The translations under genes were made by a program, and so were the position numbers. Under the pieces are notes generated by a model, which was not told where the DNA came from, ran no database searches, and saw only the letters and a list, made by a program, of their open reading frames with translations. Below are positions 25,527 to 32,848 of a stretch of 34,433 bases of DNA, piece by piece (within the stretch, counting starts at the first letter, position 1; each line of letters begins with the position of its first letter). The DNA lies in NCBI GenBank assembly GCA_016934825.1, contig JAFGSB010000061.1:1-34433 (forward strand), written 5' to 3'. This stretch comes from Candidatus Zhuqueibacterota bacterium (GTDB lineage Bacteria; Zhuqueibacterota; Zhuqueibacteria; Residuimicrobiales; Krinioviventaceae).

Positions 25527-25558
25527 TACAACAATCGGTAGAGCTGCCCCTTGTTGTA
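25527..25558. repeat. Second hairpin related to the preceding terminator
   Basis: TACAACAA (25527-25534) pairs with TTGTTGTA (25551-25558). The segment GCTGCCCCTTGTTGTA is a near copy of the right arm of the terminator at 25472-25497, suggesting duplication of the element with later divergence. It lies between convergent genes and may end the minus-strand gene finishing at 25609. Confidence 0.5.
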
Positions 25559-25608
25559 GTATCAGAAAAACTGATCGCAAGAGCAAAACACTGCACCGTG
25601 TAACAATC

Positions 25609-27150
25609 TCAAAAATCGATATAATCGGACGGGTCTTTGTGCTCATCCTGGTGGATCAGTTCAAAGTGAAGGTGCGGTCCCGTGCTCTGGCCGGTATTTC
25701 CAAGCTGGCCTATTATCTGTCCCGTTTTCACATTCTGACCTTCCTTTACATTTATATTATCGAGATGTGCATATAAGGTTTTGAAACCGTCCTGATGTTG
25801 CAGGATTATATATTTACCATAACCTTTATTTTTAGTAAAAGTTTCAACGGCTTTGAAAACCGTTCCGTCCGCAGATGTATAAACATCCGTTCCGCGTTCG
25901 GCTCTCAGGTCGATACCCTTGTGTTTGATAAAATTATTATAGAATCTGAATTCGGCTCCATATTGTGCGGTTATCACATAGTCTTTCAGGGGTTTTGTAA
26001 AGTGTATCTTTGTTGTCGAGTCCATTTCCTGTTTTATAATTTCTTCAAGTTGAGTAAAGTAACCCTGTTGTTGCCCGGACTTTGCAGGATTGTTCTTTTC
26101 GCTCTTCCCCGCCATAGGCAGCAGCAGTATCCCGGAAAGAAGGATAAAAATGAATGATGTAAAAATATGTGATTTATTCATGAGTTTTTCTCCTTTGATT
26201 TTTTCGATACGGTTTTTCATGGTTTGATGTGGACTTTTAAATCCCGGGATGAATGCCGGGCAGTCCATTCCCGGCAAATTTAATTTTAAAATATTTATCA
26301 ACCCATTGCCATATTCTTCCCTGGCAATGTTTTTTGTCATCAATACCCGGCCGTCGCAAAGAAACTCTCTCGCCCGGTTAATCCTTTTGTTCGCGATCCA
26401 TACCGCGGGGTGAAAAAAATAAATACATTGTAGAATATTCTGACATTTGATCCACAGGGTGTCGTATCTTTGTATATGCGCCATCTCATGAGCAATTACA
26501 GCCTCCAGATGTTCAAGCCGGACCGATTCGAGTAATATTCCGGGAATATATATTACCGGTTTGACGAGGCCGGTAGTAAACGGTGAAATATTACAATGCG
26601 AGGAAACCAGACTGACCGGTCTTTTCACTTTAAAGATTTTCTCCCATTTATACAAAAGAGCCAGGTATTGCGGGGAATGAATTTTTTCCGATTCTGAGAT
26701 TATTTTTTTGTATTTGTTGAACCTGGCGATAAAAAGGACAAAAAACATACACACACCGCAGACCCAGAAACAAAACAGGGCAAAAGCAATGACGGTCCTG
26801 CCTGCTGACGGATTTTCGGATGACCCTTTGGATGCGGTTTTGTATTTATTTTTTAGAATTGCCGACTTCCACGGTTCAAGAACATCCGGATGTTCGCCGG
26901 TTTGGTTGATCTCTGATATTGTATGGATAACCGTTCCCAGGCTGAAATCCGATGCCAGGTCAGGGGGCAGTACAAGCCGGATGAGTAATAGCGTCCACAG
27001 CCCTGTTTGAATATAAGGGGACTTTTTTCGTAACAAATACGATAACACAAAGACAAAAATGAACAGGACGGAGGAATACAAAACTTCTGTTCCCAAAAGA
27101 TGCAATATCGGCCCCGCCGTTTTGTTAGTAAAAAATAATATTACATCCAT
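25609..27150 (-). CDS. M56 (BlaR1-like) / M23 fusion metallopeptidase
   Basis: The protein has 513 residues. The N-terminal part is a BlaR1/MecR1-type M56 membrane protease: membrane segments at ~20-40, ~48-62 and ~120-142, then HEMAH (221-225) and REFLCD (261-266) supplying zinc ligands. A further membrane segment (~328-346) leads to an outside domain. This domain is not a penicillin-binding sensor but a LytM-type M23 endopeptidase: HKGIDL (H410, D414), YAHLD (H462) and GPHLHFEL (H493, H495). M23 enzymes cut peptidoglycan cross-bridges. The gene follows a BlaI-type repressor by 10 bases. By analogy, M56 would inactivate the repressor on an envelope signal, possibly one made or sensed by the M23 part. 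That link is inference. Confidence 0.92.
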   Translation of the reverse strand: MDVILFFTNKTAGPILHLLGTEVLYSSVLFIFVFVLSYLLRKKSPYIQTGLWTLLLIRLVLPPDLASDFSLGTVIHTISEINQTGEHPDVLEPWKSAILKNKYKTASKGSSENPSAGRTVIAFALFCFWVCGVCMFFVLFIARFNKYKKIISESEKIHSPQYLALLYKWEKIFKVKRPVSLVSSHCNISPFTTGLVKPVIYIPGILLESVRLEHLEAVIAHEMAHIQRYDTLWIKCQNILQCIYFFHPAVWIANKRINRAREFLCDGRVLMTKNIAREEYGNGLINILKLNLPGMDCPAFIPGFKSPHQTMKNRIEKIKGEKLMNKSHIFTSFIFILLSGILLLPMAGKSEKNNPAKSGQQQGYFTQLEEIIKQEMDSTTKIHFTKPLKDYVITAQYGAEFRFYNNFIKHKGIDLRAERGTDVYTSADGTVFKAVETFTKNKGYGKYIILQHQDGFKTLYAHLDNINVKEGQNVKTGQIIGQLGNTGQSTGPHLHFELIHQDEHKDPSDYIDF

Positions 27151-27160
27151 TTATTTTTCC

Positions 27161-27544
27161 TTATTTTTTATTATCTTCTTTCAGCAGGTCCTCCAGTTCT
27201 TTTATTTCATCCGGAGTGAGCGCTTGTGTATGAGCAAACATGGAAACGACCTGCGCAGCGTCTGTTTCCAGCACACGATCGGCAAAGAACTGTACCAGTC
27301 TGGCCAGGCCGGCCGGACGGGAAATGAGCGCCCGGTACAAAAAAATACCGTGAAACTCCTCCCGGTTCAACAGCCCCTTTTGCGTCATTCTGTCCATCAT
27401 GGTTTTGGTGGTTGTATAGGCCCAACCGTAAGTGTCCTGTAGCTGGTCATGCACCTCGCGGACGGTTTGTTTCCCGGATTTCCAGATGACCCGGAGAATG
27501 TCGTATTCGGCTTTGGATAATTCGGGTAAAGATTTATTATTCAT
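27161..27544 (-). CDS. BlaI/MecI/CopY-family transcriptional repressor
   Basis: The protein has 127 residues, the normal length for the family. The winged helix-turn-helix spans ~8-75: LSKAEYDILRVIWKSGKQTV, REVHDQL, then WAYTTTKTMMDRMTQKGLL, the recognition helix and wing typical of BlaI. The C-terminal helical part mediates dimerisation. AAAGGA lies about eight bases before the ATG. The downstream M56-M23 gene would encode its inactivating protease. A dyad TTACTA/TAGTAA overlaps the start of its own transcript, consistent with autorepression. Confidence 0.93.
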   Translation of the reverse strand: MNNKSLPELSKAEYDILRVIWKSGKQTVREVHDQLQDTYGWAYTTTKTMMDRMTQKGLLNREEFHGIFLYRALISRPAGLARLVQFFADRVLETDAAQVVSMFAHTQALTPDEIKELEDLLKEDNKK

Positions 27545-27573
27545 TTAGGATCCTTTTGTTTTATGACGTATAG

Positions 27574-27626
27574 TTACTAATTTGTAGTAAAAATATTAAA
27601 TATAAGCATTAAATCGAAAAAGTCAA
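27574..27626 (-). promoter_or_regulatory. Promoter and candidate BlaI-type operator
   Basis: On the minus strand, TTGACT (27621-27626) and TATATT (27599-27604) are spaced by 16 bases. Just downstream lies the dyad TTACTA (27574-27579) / TAGTAA (27585-27590), with TGTAGTAA as the better half. BlaI/CopY operators are built on TACA/TGTA dyads, so this position fits repression of the blaI-M56 operon. Confidence 0.6.
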
Positions 27627-27702
27627 GGAATTTTTAATGAATCATCAAATTATGTTTGCAGAATGTTTTAAACAGGCATTAACATTTGTTTTAAATAAAA
27701 TT

Positions 27703-27731
27703 TTGACAATATGTCCAATTTTTATTATCTT
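27703..27731 (+). promoter_or_regulatory. Promoter for the Nramp-family transporter
   Basis: TTGACA (27703-27708) is a perfect -35, with TATCTT (27726-27731) 17 bases on. It diverges from the blaI promoter, about 70 bases away, and leaves a leader of about 80 bases before the ATG at 27821. Confidence 0.6.
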
Positions 27732-27820
27732 GATTGCATATAAAGCAATTCTTATTTTCAATACATTGGCAACAAATCTCGGGTAATTATGATTATTTAT
27801 TAATAAAGGAGTTTGAAAAT

Positions 27821-29047
27821 ATGAAAATACGCAACCTTTTTAAAGTGATCGGGCCGGCATTTATTATGGCTTCCGTGGTGCTGGGACCAGGGAGTATTAC
27901 CACATCTACAAAGATCGGATTTGCATACGGTTATCAGCTCATGTGGATTATTGTACTGGCGGCCGTTGCCATGGGTATGTATGTTTTTATCGCCGCCCGG
28001 TTCGGTGTGTCGCATGAAAAAACGATACTGCAAGCCATTGCCGATGCTTACGGCCGCTGGTTCGCCGGGTTGATCGGCATCTCCTGTTTTTTGATGGCCT
28101 CCAGCTTTCAGTTCGGCAACAACCTTGGCGTCGCGACAGCCATGCAGACTTTGACCGGTATACCCGAACCGGTATGGCCGGTCGTATTTACATCGAGCGC
28201 TATTATCCTGGTATTCTTTGCCAGGAATTTATATAAAATTTTGGAAAAATTAATGATGGTCATGGTCATGACCATGATCGCCGCTTTTTTTATCAACCTG
28301 TTTTTTACCAAGCCCGATCTTGTCGAAACGGTTAAGGGCTTTGTGCCCGTTATCCCCAAAGGTTCATACAATGAAATGGCCGCCCTGGTGGCAACAACTT
28401 TTTGCCTGCATGTGGCGCTCTATCAATCGTACTTGGTGCGCGACAAGGGCTGGAAACTGGAAAACCTGAAGGGCAGTATCGGCGATACGATCGCGGGTAT
28501 CGTCATGCTTGGCGGGATCAGTATGCTGATCATCATGACCTCGGCATCCACGCAGGCAACAGCGTTAAGGCTGGACCCAACCAATATTTTAACGGTCAAT
28601 ACGGCCGGGGACATGGCGATCCAATTGCAAAAGCTGTTCGGACCTTTTGCCAAAACCATTTTTTGCATCGGTTTGTGGGCGGCGGCGTTTTCATCATTGA
28701 CCGTCAACGCCGTCATCGGCGGGGGTTTAATGGCGGACGGATTGGGCTTGGGCCGCAGCATGGACGATCGCTGGCCCAAGATTTTTTCTATTTTCGGCAT
28801 GCTGGTCGGTATGATCATTGCCGTTTTTTTCAAGGGAAATATTGTGCAGGCGCTGGTATTCGCGCAGGCGGCCTCGCTGTTTGCCGTTCCGGCGGTTGCC
28901 ATCGGTCTGTTCATGATAGCCAATAACCGCAAAGTCATGGGTGACCTGACCAATTCCTGGAAACAGAATATTATCGCCGTATTCGGCCTGTTGTTAATTC
29001 TGGCCATGGTCTGGCGGATGTATCATTATGTGATCAGTAATATTTGA
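27821..29047 (+). CDS. Nramp-family divalent metal transporter, divergent metal site
   Basis: The protein has 408 residues. The ATG at 27821 is preceded by AAAGGAG with good spacing; the frame opens further upstream but without a ribosome-binding site. About 11 membrane segments are visible, in the LeuT-like Nramp order. The canonical metal-binding DPGN of helix 1 is replaced by GPGS (22-25, within VVLGPGSITTSTK). The MPH motif of helix 6 reads CLH (195-197, in TTFCLHVALYQSYLV). These positions hold the Asp, Asn and Met ligands in characterised Nramps, so substrate or mechanism is probably different. Expression may be linked to the divergent BlaI-type operon through the shared intergenic region. 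Confidence 0.85.
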   Translation: MKIRNLFKVIGPAFIMASVVLGPGSITTSTKIGFAYGYQLMWIIVLAAVAMGMYVFIAARFGVSHEKTILQAIADAYGRWFAGLIGISCFLMASSFQFGNNLGVATAMQTLTGIPEPVWPVVFTSSAIILVFFARNLYKILEKLMMVMVMTMIAAFFINLFFTKPDLVETVKGFVPVIPKGSYNEMAALVATTFCLHVALYQSYLVRDKGWKLENLKGSIGDTIAGIVMLGGISMLIIMTSASTQATALRLDPTNILTVNTAGDMAIQLQKLFGPFAKTIFCIGLWAAAFSSLTVNAVIGGGLMADGLGLGRSMDDRWPKIFSIFGMLVGMIIAVFFKGNIVQALVFAQAASLFAVPAVAIGLFMIANNRKVMGDLTNSWKQNIIAVFGLLLILAMVWRMYHYVISNI

Positions 29048-29181
29048 TTGTGAAAACAATAACTACGGGGTGAAAATAAATGTGTCAATTATTGATTGGC
29101 ACCCCCGTTGCTGTACAGGAGATAAGAAACCGGTTGTGGGCTGTCAACCAATCAATCGGCCATATATTTGAAGGAATATTA

Positions 29182-29580
29182 ATGAGTCCTATACGTATGT
29201 CACGGCTGGAATCATCAACGCGCATCATCATAAAGTTCATTGAGGATTTTAACCGTCAAAATATTACTGGTATGATGCAGTTGATCGGTAACGAATGCGT
29301 ATTTGAAAACGCCGGTCCGGTCCCAGACGATGCTGTGTACTCCGGGAAGGAAACAATAACGGCGTTTTGGCAGGACTTTTTTTACGAGGCGCCTCAATCT
29401 CATATCGATATCGAGGAAATTTTCGGCATGGGTTTTCGGTGCGTCACGCGCTGGAAATATAACCGGGATAATCAAAAAGAAAAAAACAATTACATTCGGG
29501 GAGTTACCTTGTTCAAAGTGAAAAACGGCAGCATCACTGAAATACTGTCCTACGTCAAAGCACAGTGTGGAGACAAATAA
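29182..29580 (+). CDS. SnoaL/NTF2-like small protein
   Basis: The protein has 132 residues. The ATG at 29182 is chosen for AAGGAA six bases upstream; a longer frame from 29080 lacks such a site and carries an inverted repeat (ATTGATTGG 29091-29099 / CCAATCAAT 29148-29156). The sequence has the NTF2-like plan: an N-terminal helix (IIKFIEDFNRQNITGMMQLI), ECVFENAGP with YSGKETITAFWQDFF, and closing strands RCVTRWKYNRD and IRGVTLFKVKNGSITEI. Such cone-shaped folds act as small isomerases/hydrolases or as ligand-binding proteins. No function can be assigned. It follows the transporter on the same strand after 134 bases. Confidence 0.75.
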   Translation: MSPIRMSRLESSTRIIIKFIEDFNRQNITGMMQLIGNECVFENAGPVPDDAVYSGKETITAFWQDFFYEAPQSHIDIEEIFGMGFRCVTRWKYNRDNQKEKNNYIRGVTLFKVKNGSITEILSYVKAQCGDK

Positions 29581-29780
29581 AGGGAATAATTCTAAGATGG
29601 AATTTACTCAAGCTAACAAAATTGGCTTTTAGTTGAGTATAAGCTAAAGCCTTTGCGGCACATGCAGCCCACGCCCCGGGGCGGCGTTCCGGTAAGCCGT
29701 TTCTTTATGGACGGCTACAGGGGTACGCATCGCATAAAGGCGATGCACTCTATGGTATTGTACAGAGCGTCGCCTCCACT
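29581..29780. repeat. Structured intergenic repeats without a gene
   Basis: This region holds stacked inverted repeats: TACTCAA/TTGAGTA around 29606-29640; a GGCTTT/AAAGCC pair around 29624-29651; a GC-rich CGCCCCGGGGCG palindrome near 29674-29685; and GCATCGC/GCGATGC around 29727-29747. Short open frames here run through these repeats and are not credible genes. Confidence 0.45.
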
Positions 29781-29881
29781 CTGTCATTTCGAGGAGCGAA
29801 GCGACGAGAAATCTTGGATATTGCAAAGGCAATGGCGCACGTAAAACAAACCGGGATTTCTCCCTGCGGTCGAAATGACAG
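29781..29881. mobile_element. REP/MITE-like element with 12-bp terminal inverted repeats
   Basis: CTGTCATTTCGA (29781-29792) and TCGAAATGACAG (29870-29881) are perfect inverted ends of a 101-base element. Inner arms (GAGAAATCT and GGGATTTCTC) continue the pairing. I recognise TGTCATTTCGA...GAAATC-type sequences as dispersed palindromic repeats in many bacterial genomes. They are probably non-autonomous elements moved by REP-associated transposases. No transposase is nearby. Confidence 0.65.
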
Positions 29882-29941
29882 ACTTTGATTTGTCCGGTTA
29901 GTGCGCGAAGTGATGAGACAACCTGCTCTCAATAATCCTGT

Positions 29942-31531
29942 TTATAACCGGCCCAATACCTGCGCGCAAATGATAATACAAACCAGCGCGACGGGATAAA
30001 CTGTCGCGTAAGCCACCTGCGGCGCTTCGCAGTCGGTCATCGGGTCTACGGCGGCCAGGCCCGGAGTGCTGGTCATTCCGCCGGTCAAAGCGCCCAAAAG
30101 CGTTAATAAATTTATCCTGAATACTTTAGTGCCGATAACGGCGCCGGTAAAAAGCGGGACCAGCGTAATGACCGCGCCGAAAAGAAATAATTTAGGGCCG
30201 TATTTGATAAATGTTTCCGAAAAGTGCGATCCCGCGTCCGTGCCCACAGCCGCAAGGAAAAATAATAAACCCAAAGTACGTAACACCTGGTTCGCGGAAC
30301 CGGACATGGTCCAGACAACCGGTCCGGTCCGGCCGATCCGGCTTAATACCAGCGCTACGATCAACACGCCGCCGGTGAGTCCAAGGTGGAAACTGCCGCC
30401 GCCGGGAACGGGAATATTCAACCTGCCGAACAGTATACCCAGAACGATACCCAGCGCGATCGGCAAAAAATCGGTTTCGGATAATTTGCCGGCGTTGTTG
30501 CCCAGCAGTTTGGTTACGTTCGTCATGTTTTCTTTGTCGCAGGCGATCATTAATTTATCCCCAAACCGGATCTGGCTGTTGGCGTTCGGGGATATGTCGA
30601 TACCGCTTCGCCTGATACGGGTTACATTGGCGTTGTAATTCCTTTGTAAATTCAGTTCGCCGATGGTCTTGTTGACGACTTTTTTGTTGGTTACCAGTAT
30701 CCACTGGACGTCGTAACCCGTACTTAACGGGATATCGATATCGGTTTTGCCGCCGATGATGATCTTTACCCGGTCCAGCTCTTCCTCGCTGCCGACAGCC
30801 TTAATATAGTCGCCAAGCCGGACAATGGTACCGGGGGTCGGCGTAACAGCGGTGTTGTCATGCATTACCCTGGAAATGGTCGCCCCGGTCATGGTTTTGA
30901 TCTGCAATTCGGCTAAGGTCTTGTTATCCGCGTTGATGTTCTCGACTCTGAAATTGGCGTTAAATATTTTCGGATATTTGCCGAGAGTTTCGGCATTATA
31001 TTGTTGTTCCGATTTTTGAATATCCGTTTTCATGAACCTGGGCAGTAACCGCACAAAAAGGATGACACCCAGAACGCCAAAGGGATATGCGATTCCGTAA
31101 CCAATAGAGGCGATGGGCGAGTGACTGCTTTCGATGGCGGCCGCCAGTCCCGGTGTGCTGGTCAGCGCGCCGGCGAATAAACCGACGCCGATTTTGAAAT
31201 CGATTTTTAACAGGTATCCCAAAAGAACGGTTACCAGAACGGCGCTGATCATCATAACAATAATTGTGGCAATGATTTGCAGTCCCTTTTTACGAAAAGA
31301 ATCAAAAAATCCCGGTCCGGCCTGAATACCGATGGTGAAAATAAACAACAGTACACCCAGCTTGGAAAAAACATCCGGAACCATCATTCCCAGATGTCCA
31401 AGCACCAGGGCGACGAATATGACGGCGGACATATCCAGAGATATGCCCTTGATTTTAACATGCCCGATGATAATGCCAAGCGCGATGATCAAAAACAATG
31501 CGAAATAACTTTCTGTCAGCAGATTTTCCAT
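29942..31531 (-). CDS. AspT/YidE/YbjL-family putative transporter
   Basis: The protein has 529 residues. Two membrane halves each contain the duplicated signature GALTSTPGLAA (residues ~120-131) and GGMTSTPGLAA (~490-500), as in the AspT/YidE permease family. Between them lie two soluble TrkA_C-like domains (~200-270 and ~280-345, RLGDYIKAVGSEEELDRV and IRFGDKLMIACDKENM), which bind ligands in other transporters. AspT exchanges aspartate for alanine, but for YidE/YbjL-type members with TrkA_C the substrate is unknown. AGGA lies about 12 bases before the ATG. It is a single minus-strand gene between a repeat cluster and the rhodanese operon. Confidence 0.88.
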   Translation of the reverse strand: MENLLTESYFALFLIIALGIIIGHVKIKGISLDMSAVIFVALVLGHLGMMVPDVFSKLGVLLFIFTIGIQAGPGFFDSFRKKGLQIIATIIVMMISAVLVTVLLGYLLKIDFKIGVGLFAGALTSTPGLAAAIESSHSPIASIGYGIAYPFGVLGVILFVRLLPRFMKTDIQKSEQQYNAETLGKYPKIFNANFRVENINADNKTLAELQIKTMTGATISRVMHDNTAVTPTPGTIVRLGDYIKAVGSEEELDRVKIIIGGKTDIDIPLSTGYDVQWILVTNKKVVNKTIGELNLQRNYNANVTRIRRSGIDISPNANSQIRFGDKLMIACDKENMTNVTKLLGNNAGKLSETDFLPIALGIVLGILFGRLNIPVPGGGSFHLGLTGGVLIVALVLSRIGRTGPVVWTMSGSANQVLRTLGLLFFLAAVGTDAGSHFSETFIKYGPKLFLFGAVITLVPLFTGAVIGTKVFRINLLTLLGALTGGMTSTPGLAAVDPMTDCEAPQVAYATVYPVALVCIIICAQVLGRL

Positions 31532-31723
31532 AGTGAATCGTTTGTCCTGTTTTCCCGGATTTGATTTATAGTCTTATGATGATTATATTATACGTTCAAG
31601 TCTCAGCCATCCCGGCAAGAAATGGAAGAACAATAAATTAAAAAAAATTATATTTAAAAAAAACAAAATTAATTATTTTACATGCTTTCCGGTTCAGCCG
31701 GGCGGTGATATTTTTATTTTTAT

Positions 31724-31753
31724 TTGTCAGATATGTTTTTTATTTTATATAAT
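31724..31753 (+). promoter_or_regulatory. Promoter of the rhodanese-MauE operon
   Basis: TTGTCA (31724-31729) and a perfect TATAAT (31748-31753) are spaced by 18 bases, 33 bases before the ATG at 31787. The AAGGAAAA ribosome-binding site follows. Confidence 0.6.
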
Positions 31754-31786
31754 ACCGAGAAAATCTTTTGACCTGGAAAAGGAAAA

Positions 31787-32317
31787 ATGAAATACAACAT
31801 TCAATTTAAAAAAGCGGTTATCGAGGCTGTACTGATCGCGGTGTTAGCCTCACTGGTTGGTTTTTTTGTGAATTTTTTTCATCCGAAGGGGGCAGTGATC
31901 GCCTTCTCACGGCCCGATACGGCGTATGTGGCGGATGAATTATTGGACGGTCGGCAGGCAACTCAAACGGCCGAAATGACGGGACCCGCTGCAATCAACA
32001 GGATTCAGCTTAAAAAGCTTTTACTTGACAACCGGGCCGTACTGCTTGACGCCCGGTTGCCGGACGCCTGGGCCTCCGGCCACCTGCCAGGAGCAATCAA
32101 TACTCCGTTAGAAATGCTGGGCCGGTTTATGGATCAAATCGAAAATCTGCCCCGGGAGGACTGGATCGTCACATATTGCGACGGGCCGCCCTGCGAGCTT
32201 GGCGAACAACTGGCACGGGAACTGAAAAATATGGGATTTGCGCGGGTTGCCTTTTACCCGGAGGGTTTGAATGACTGGTTAAGGGCCGGCGAACCGATTA
32301 TCAAGGGGGGTAATTAA
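31787..32317 (+). CDS. Membrane-anchored rhodanese-like protein
   Basis: The protein has 176 residues. One N-terminal membrane segment (~11-30, VLIAVLASLVGFFVNFF) anchors a rhodanese domain. LLDARLPDAWASGHLPGAIN is the CH2A-type region, and VTYCDGPPCELGEQLARELK holds the active-site loop, with the first Cys (TYC) at the catalytic position and a second Cys four residues on. Rhodaneses move sulfane sulfur between thiols; here the domain would lie outside the inner membrane. AAGGAAAA precedes the ATG. The next gene, a MauE/DoxX-like redox membrane protein, starts one base after the stop, so the two are translationally coupled and probably work together. Confidence 0.88.
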   Translation: MKYNIQFKKAVIEAVLIAVLASLVGFFVNFFHPKGAVIAFSRPDTAYVADELLDGRQATQTAEMTGPAAINRIQLKKLLLDNRAVLLDARLPDAWASGHLPGAINTPLEMLGRFMDQIENLPREDWIVTYCDGPPCELGEQLARELKNMGFARVAFYPEGLNDWLRAGEPIIKGGN

Positions 32318-32318
32318 T

Positions 32319-32777
32319 ATGAAGATCCAAAAAAATGTTTTATTGGATTTTATAATCCGCTGGACGCTGGCGCTGGTATTTATTTATGCCGCCGCCGGCA
32401 AAATTTTAAAACCGGACGGATTTGTCCATGATATCGATAATTACCGCCTGCTGCCCTACCTGATCGTCTCGGTTATGGCGGTGAATTTACCCTGGATCGA
32501 ACTGTGTTGCGGCTTTTTGCTGATCTTTGGCAAATGGCTGCGCGGCGCGACCCTGATCCTGATCGTATTGAATATCGTTTTTATATTCGCCATTTCCTCG
32601 GCGCTTGTCCGCGGACTGGATATAAACTGCGGCTGTTTTTCGCTGCTGGAATCCGGCTCCCGTGTCGGACTTGTACGGATAGTTGAAGATATTGTCCTGC
32701 TGGGCATGTCTCTGTGGGTGTTTGTCCGCGCCGGGGTTCCGGAAGCAAAACTGTCATTGAATGCGGCAGGGAATTAA
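32319..32777 (+). CDS. MauE/DoxX-family redox-associated membrane protein
   Basis: The protein has 152 residues with four membrane segments (~8-25, ~45-70, ~75-93 and ~118-138). IRWTLALVFIYAAAGKILKP opens the protein in the way typical of DoxX/MauE proteins. INCGCFSLLE carries the Cys pair of the MauE branch, which is linked to disulfide chemistry or periplasmic electron transfer. It follows the rhodanese gene with a single base between stop and start. Together they suggest a small envelope system for handling sulfur or thiols. The precise reaction is unknown. Confidence 0.85.
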   Translation: MKIQKNVLLDFIIRWTLALVFIYAAAGKILKPDGFVHDIDNYRLLPYLIVSVMAVNLPWIELCCGFLLIFGKWLRGATLILIVLNIVFIFAISSALVRGLDINCGCFSLLESGSRVGLVRIVEDIVLLGMSLWVFVRAGVPEAKLSLNAAGN

Positions 32778-32848
32778 AAATAGTTTTGAAAAGTTACTAA
32801 AACTATAGATTATACTGAAACAGGGGAAAAATTATTGAGGAGGGAAAT

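Noticed and set aside
29080-29181. N-terminal extension of the NTF2-like protein
   Set aside because: The longer start has no ribosome-binding site and the extension contains an inverted repeat; AAGGAA before the ATG at 29182 and the fold boundaries favour the shorter form.
29644-29932. Short frames of about 60 codons around the REP-like element
   Set aside because: They consist of translated inverted repeats and have no ribosome-binding site.
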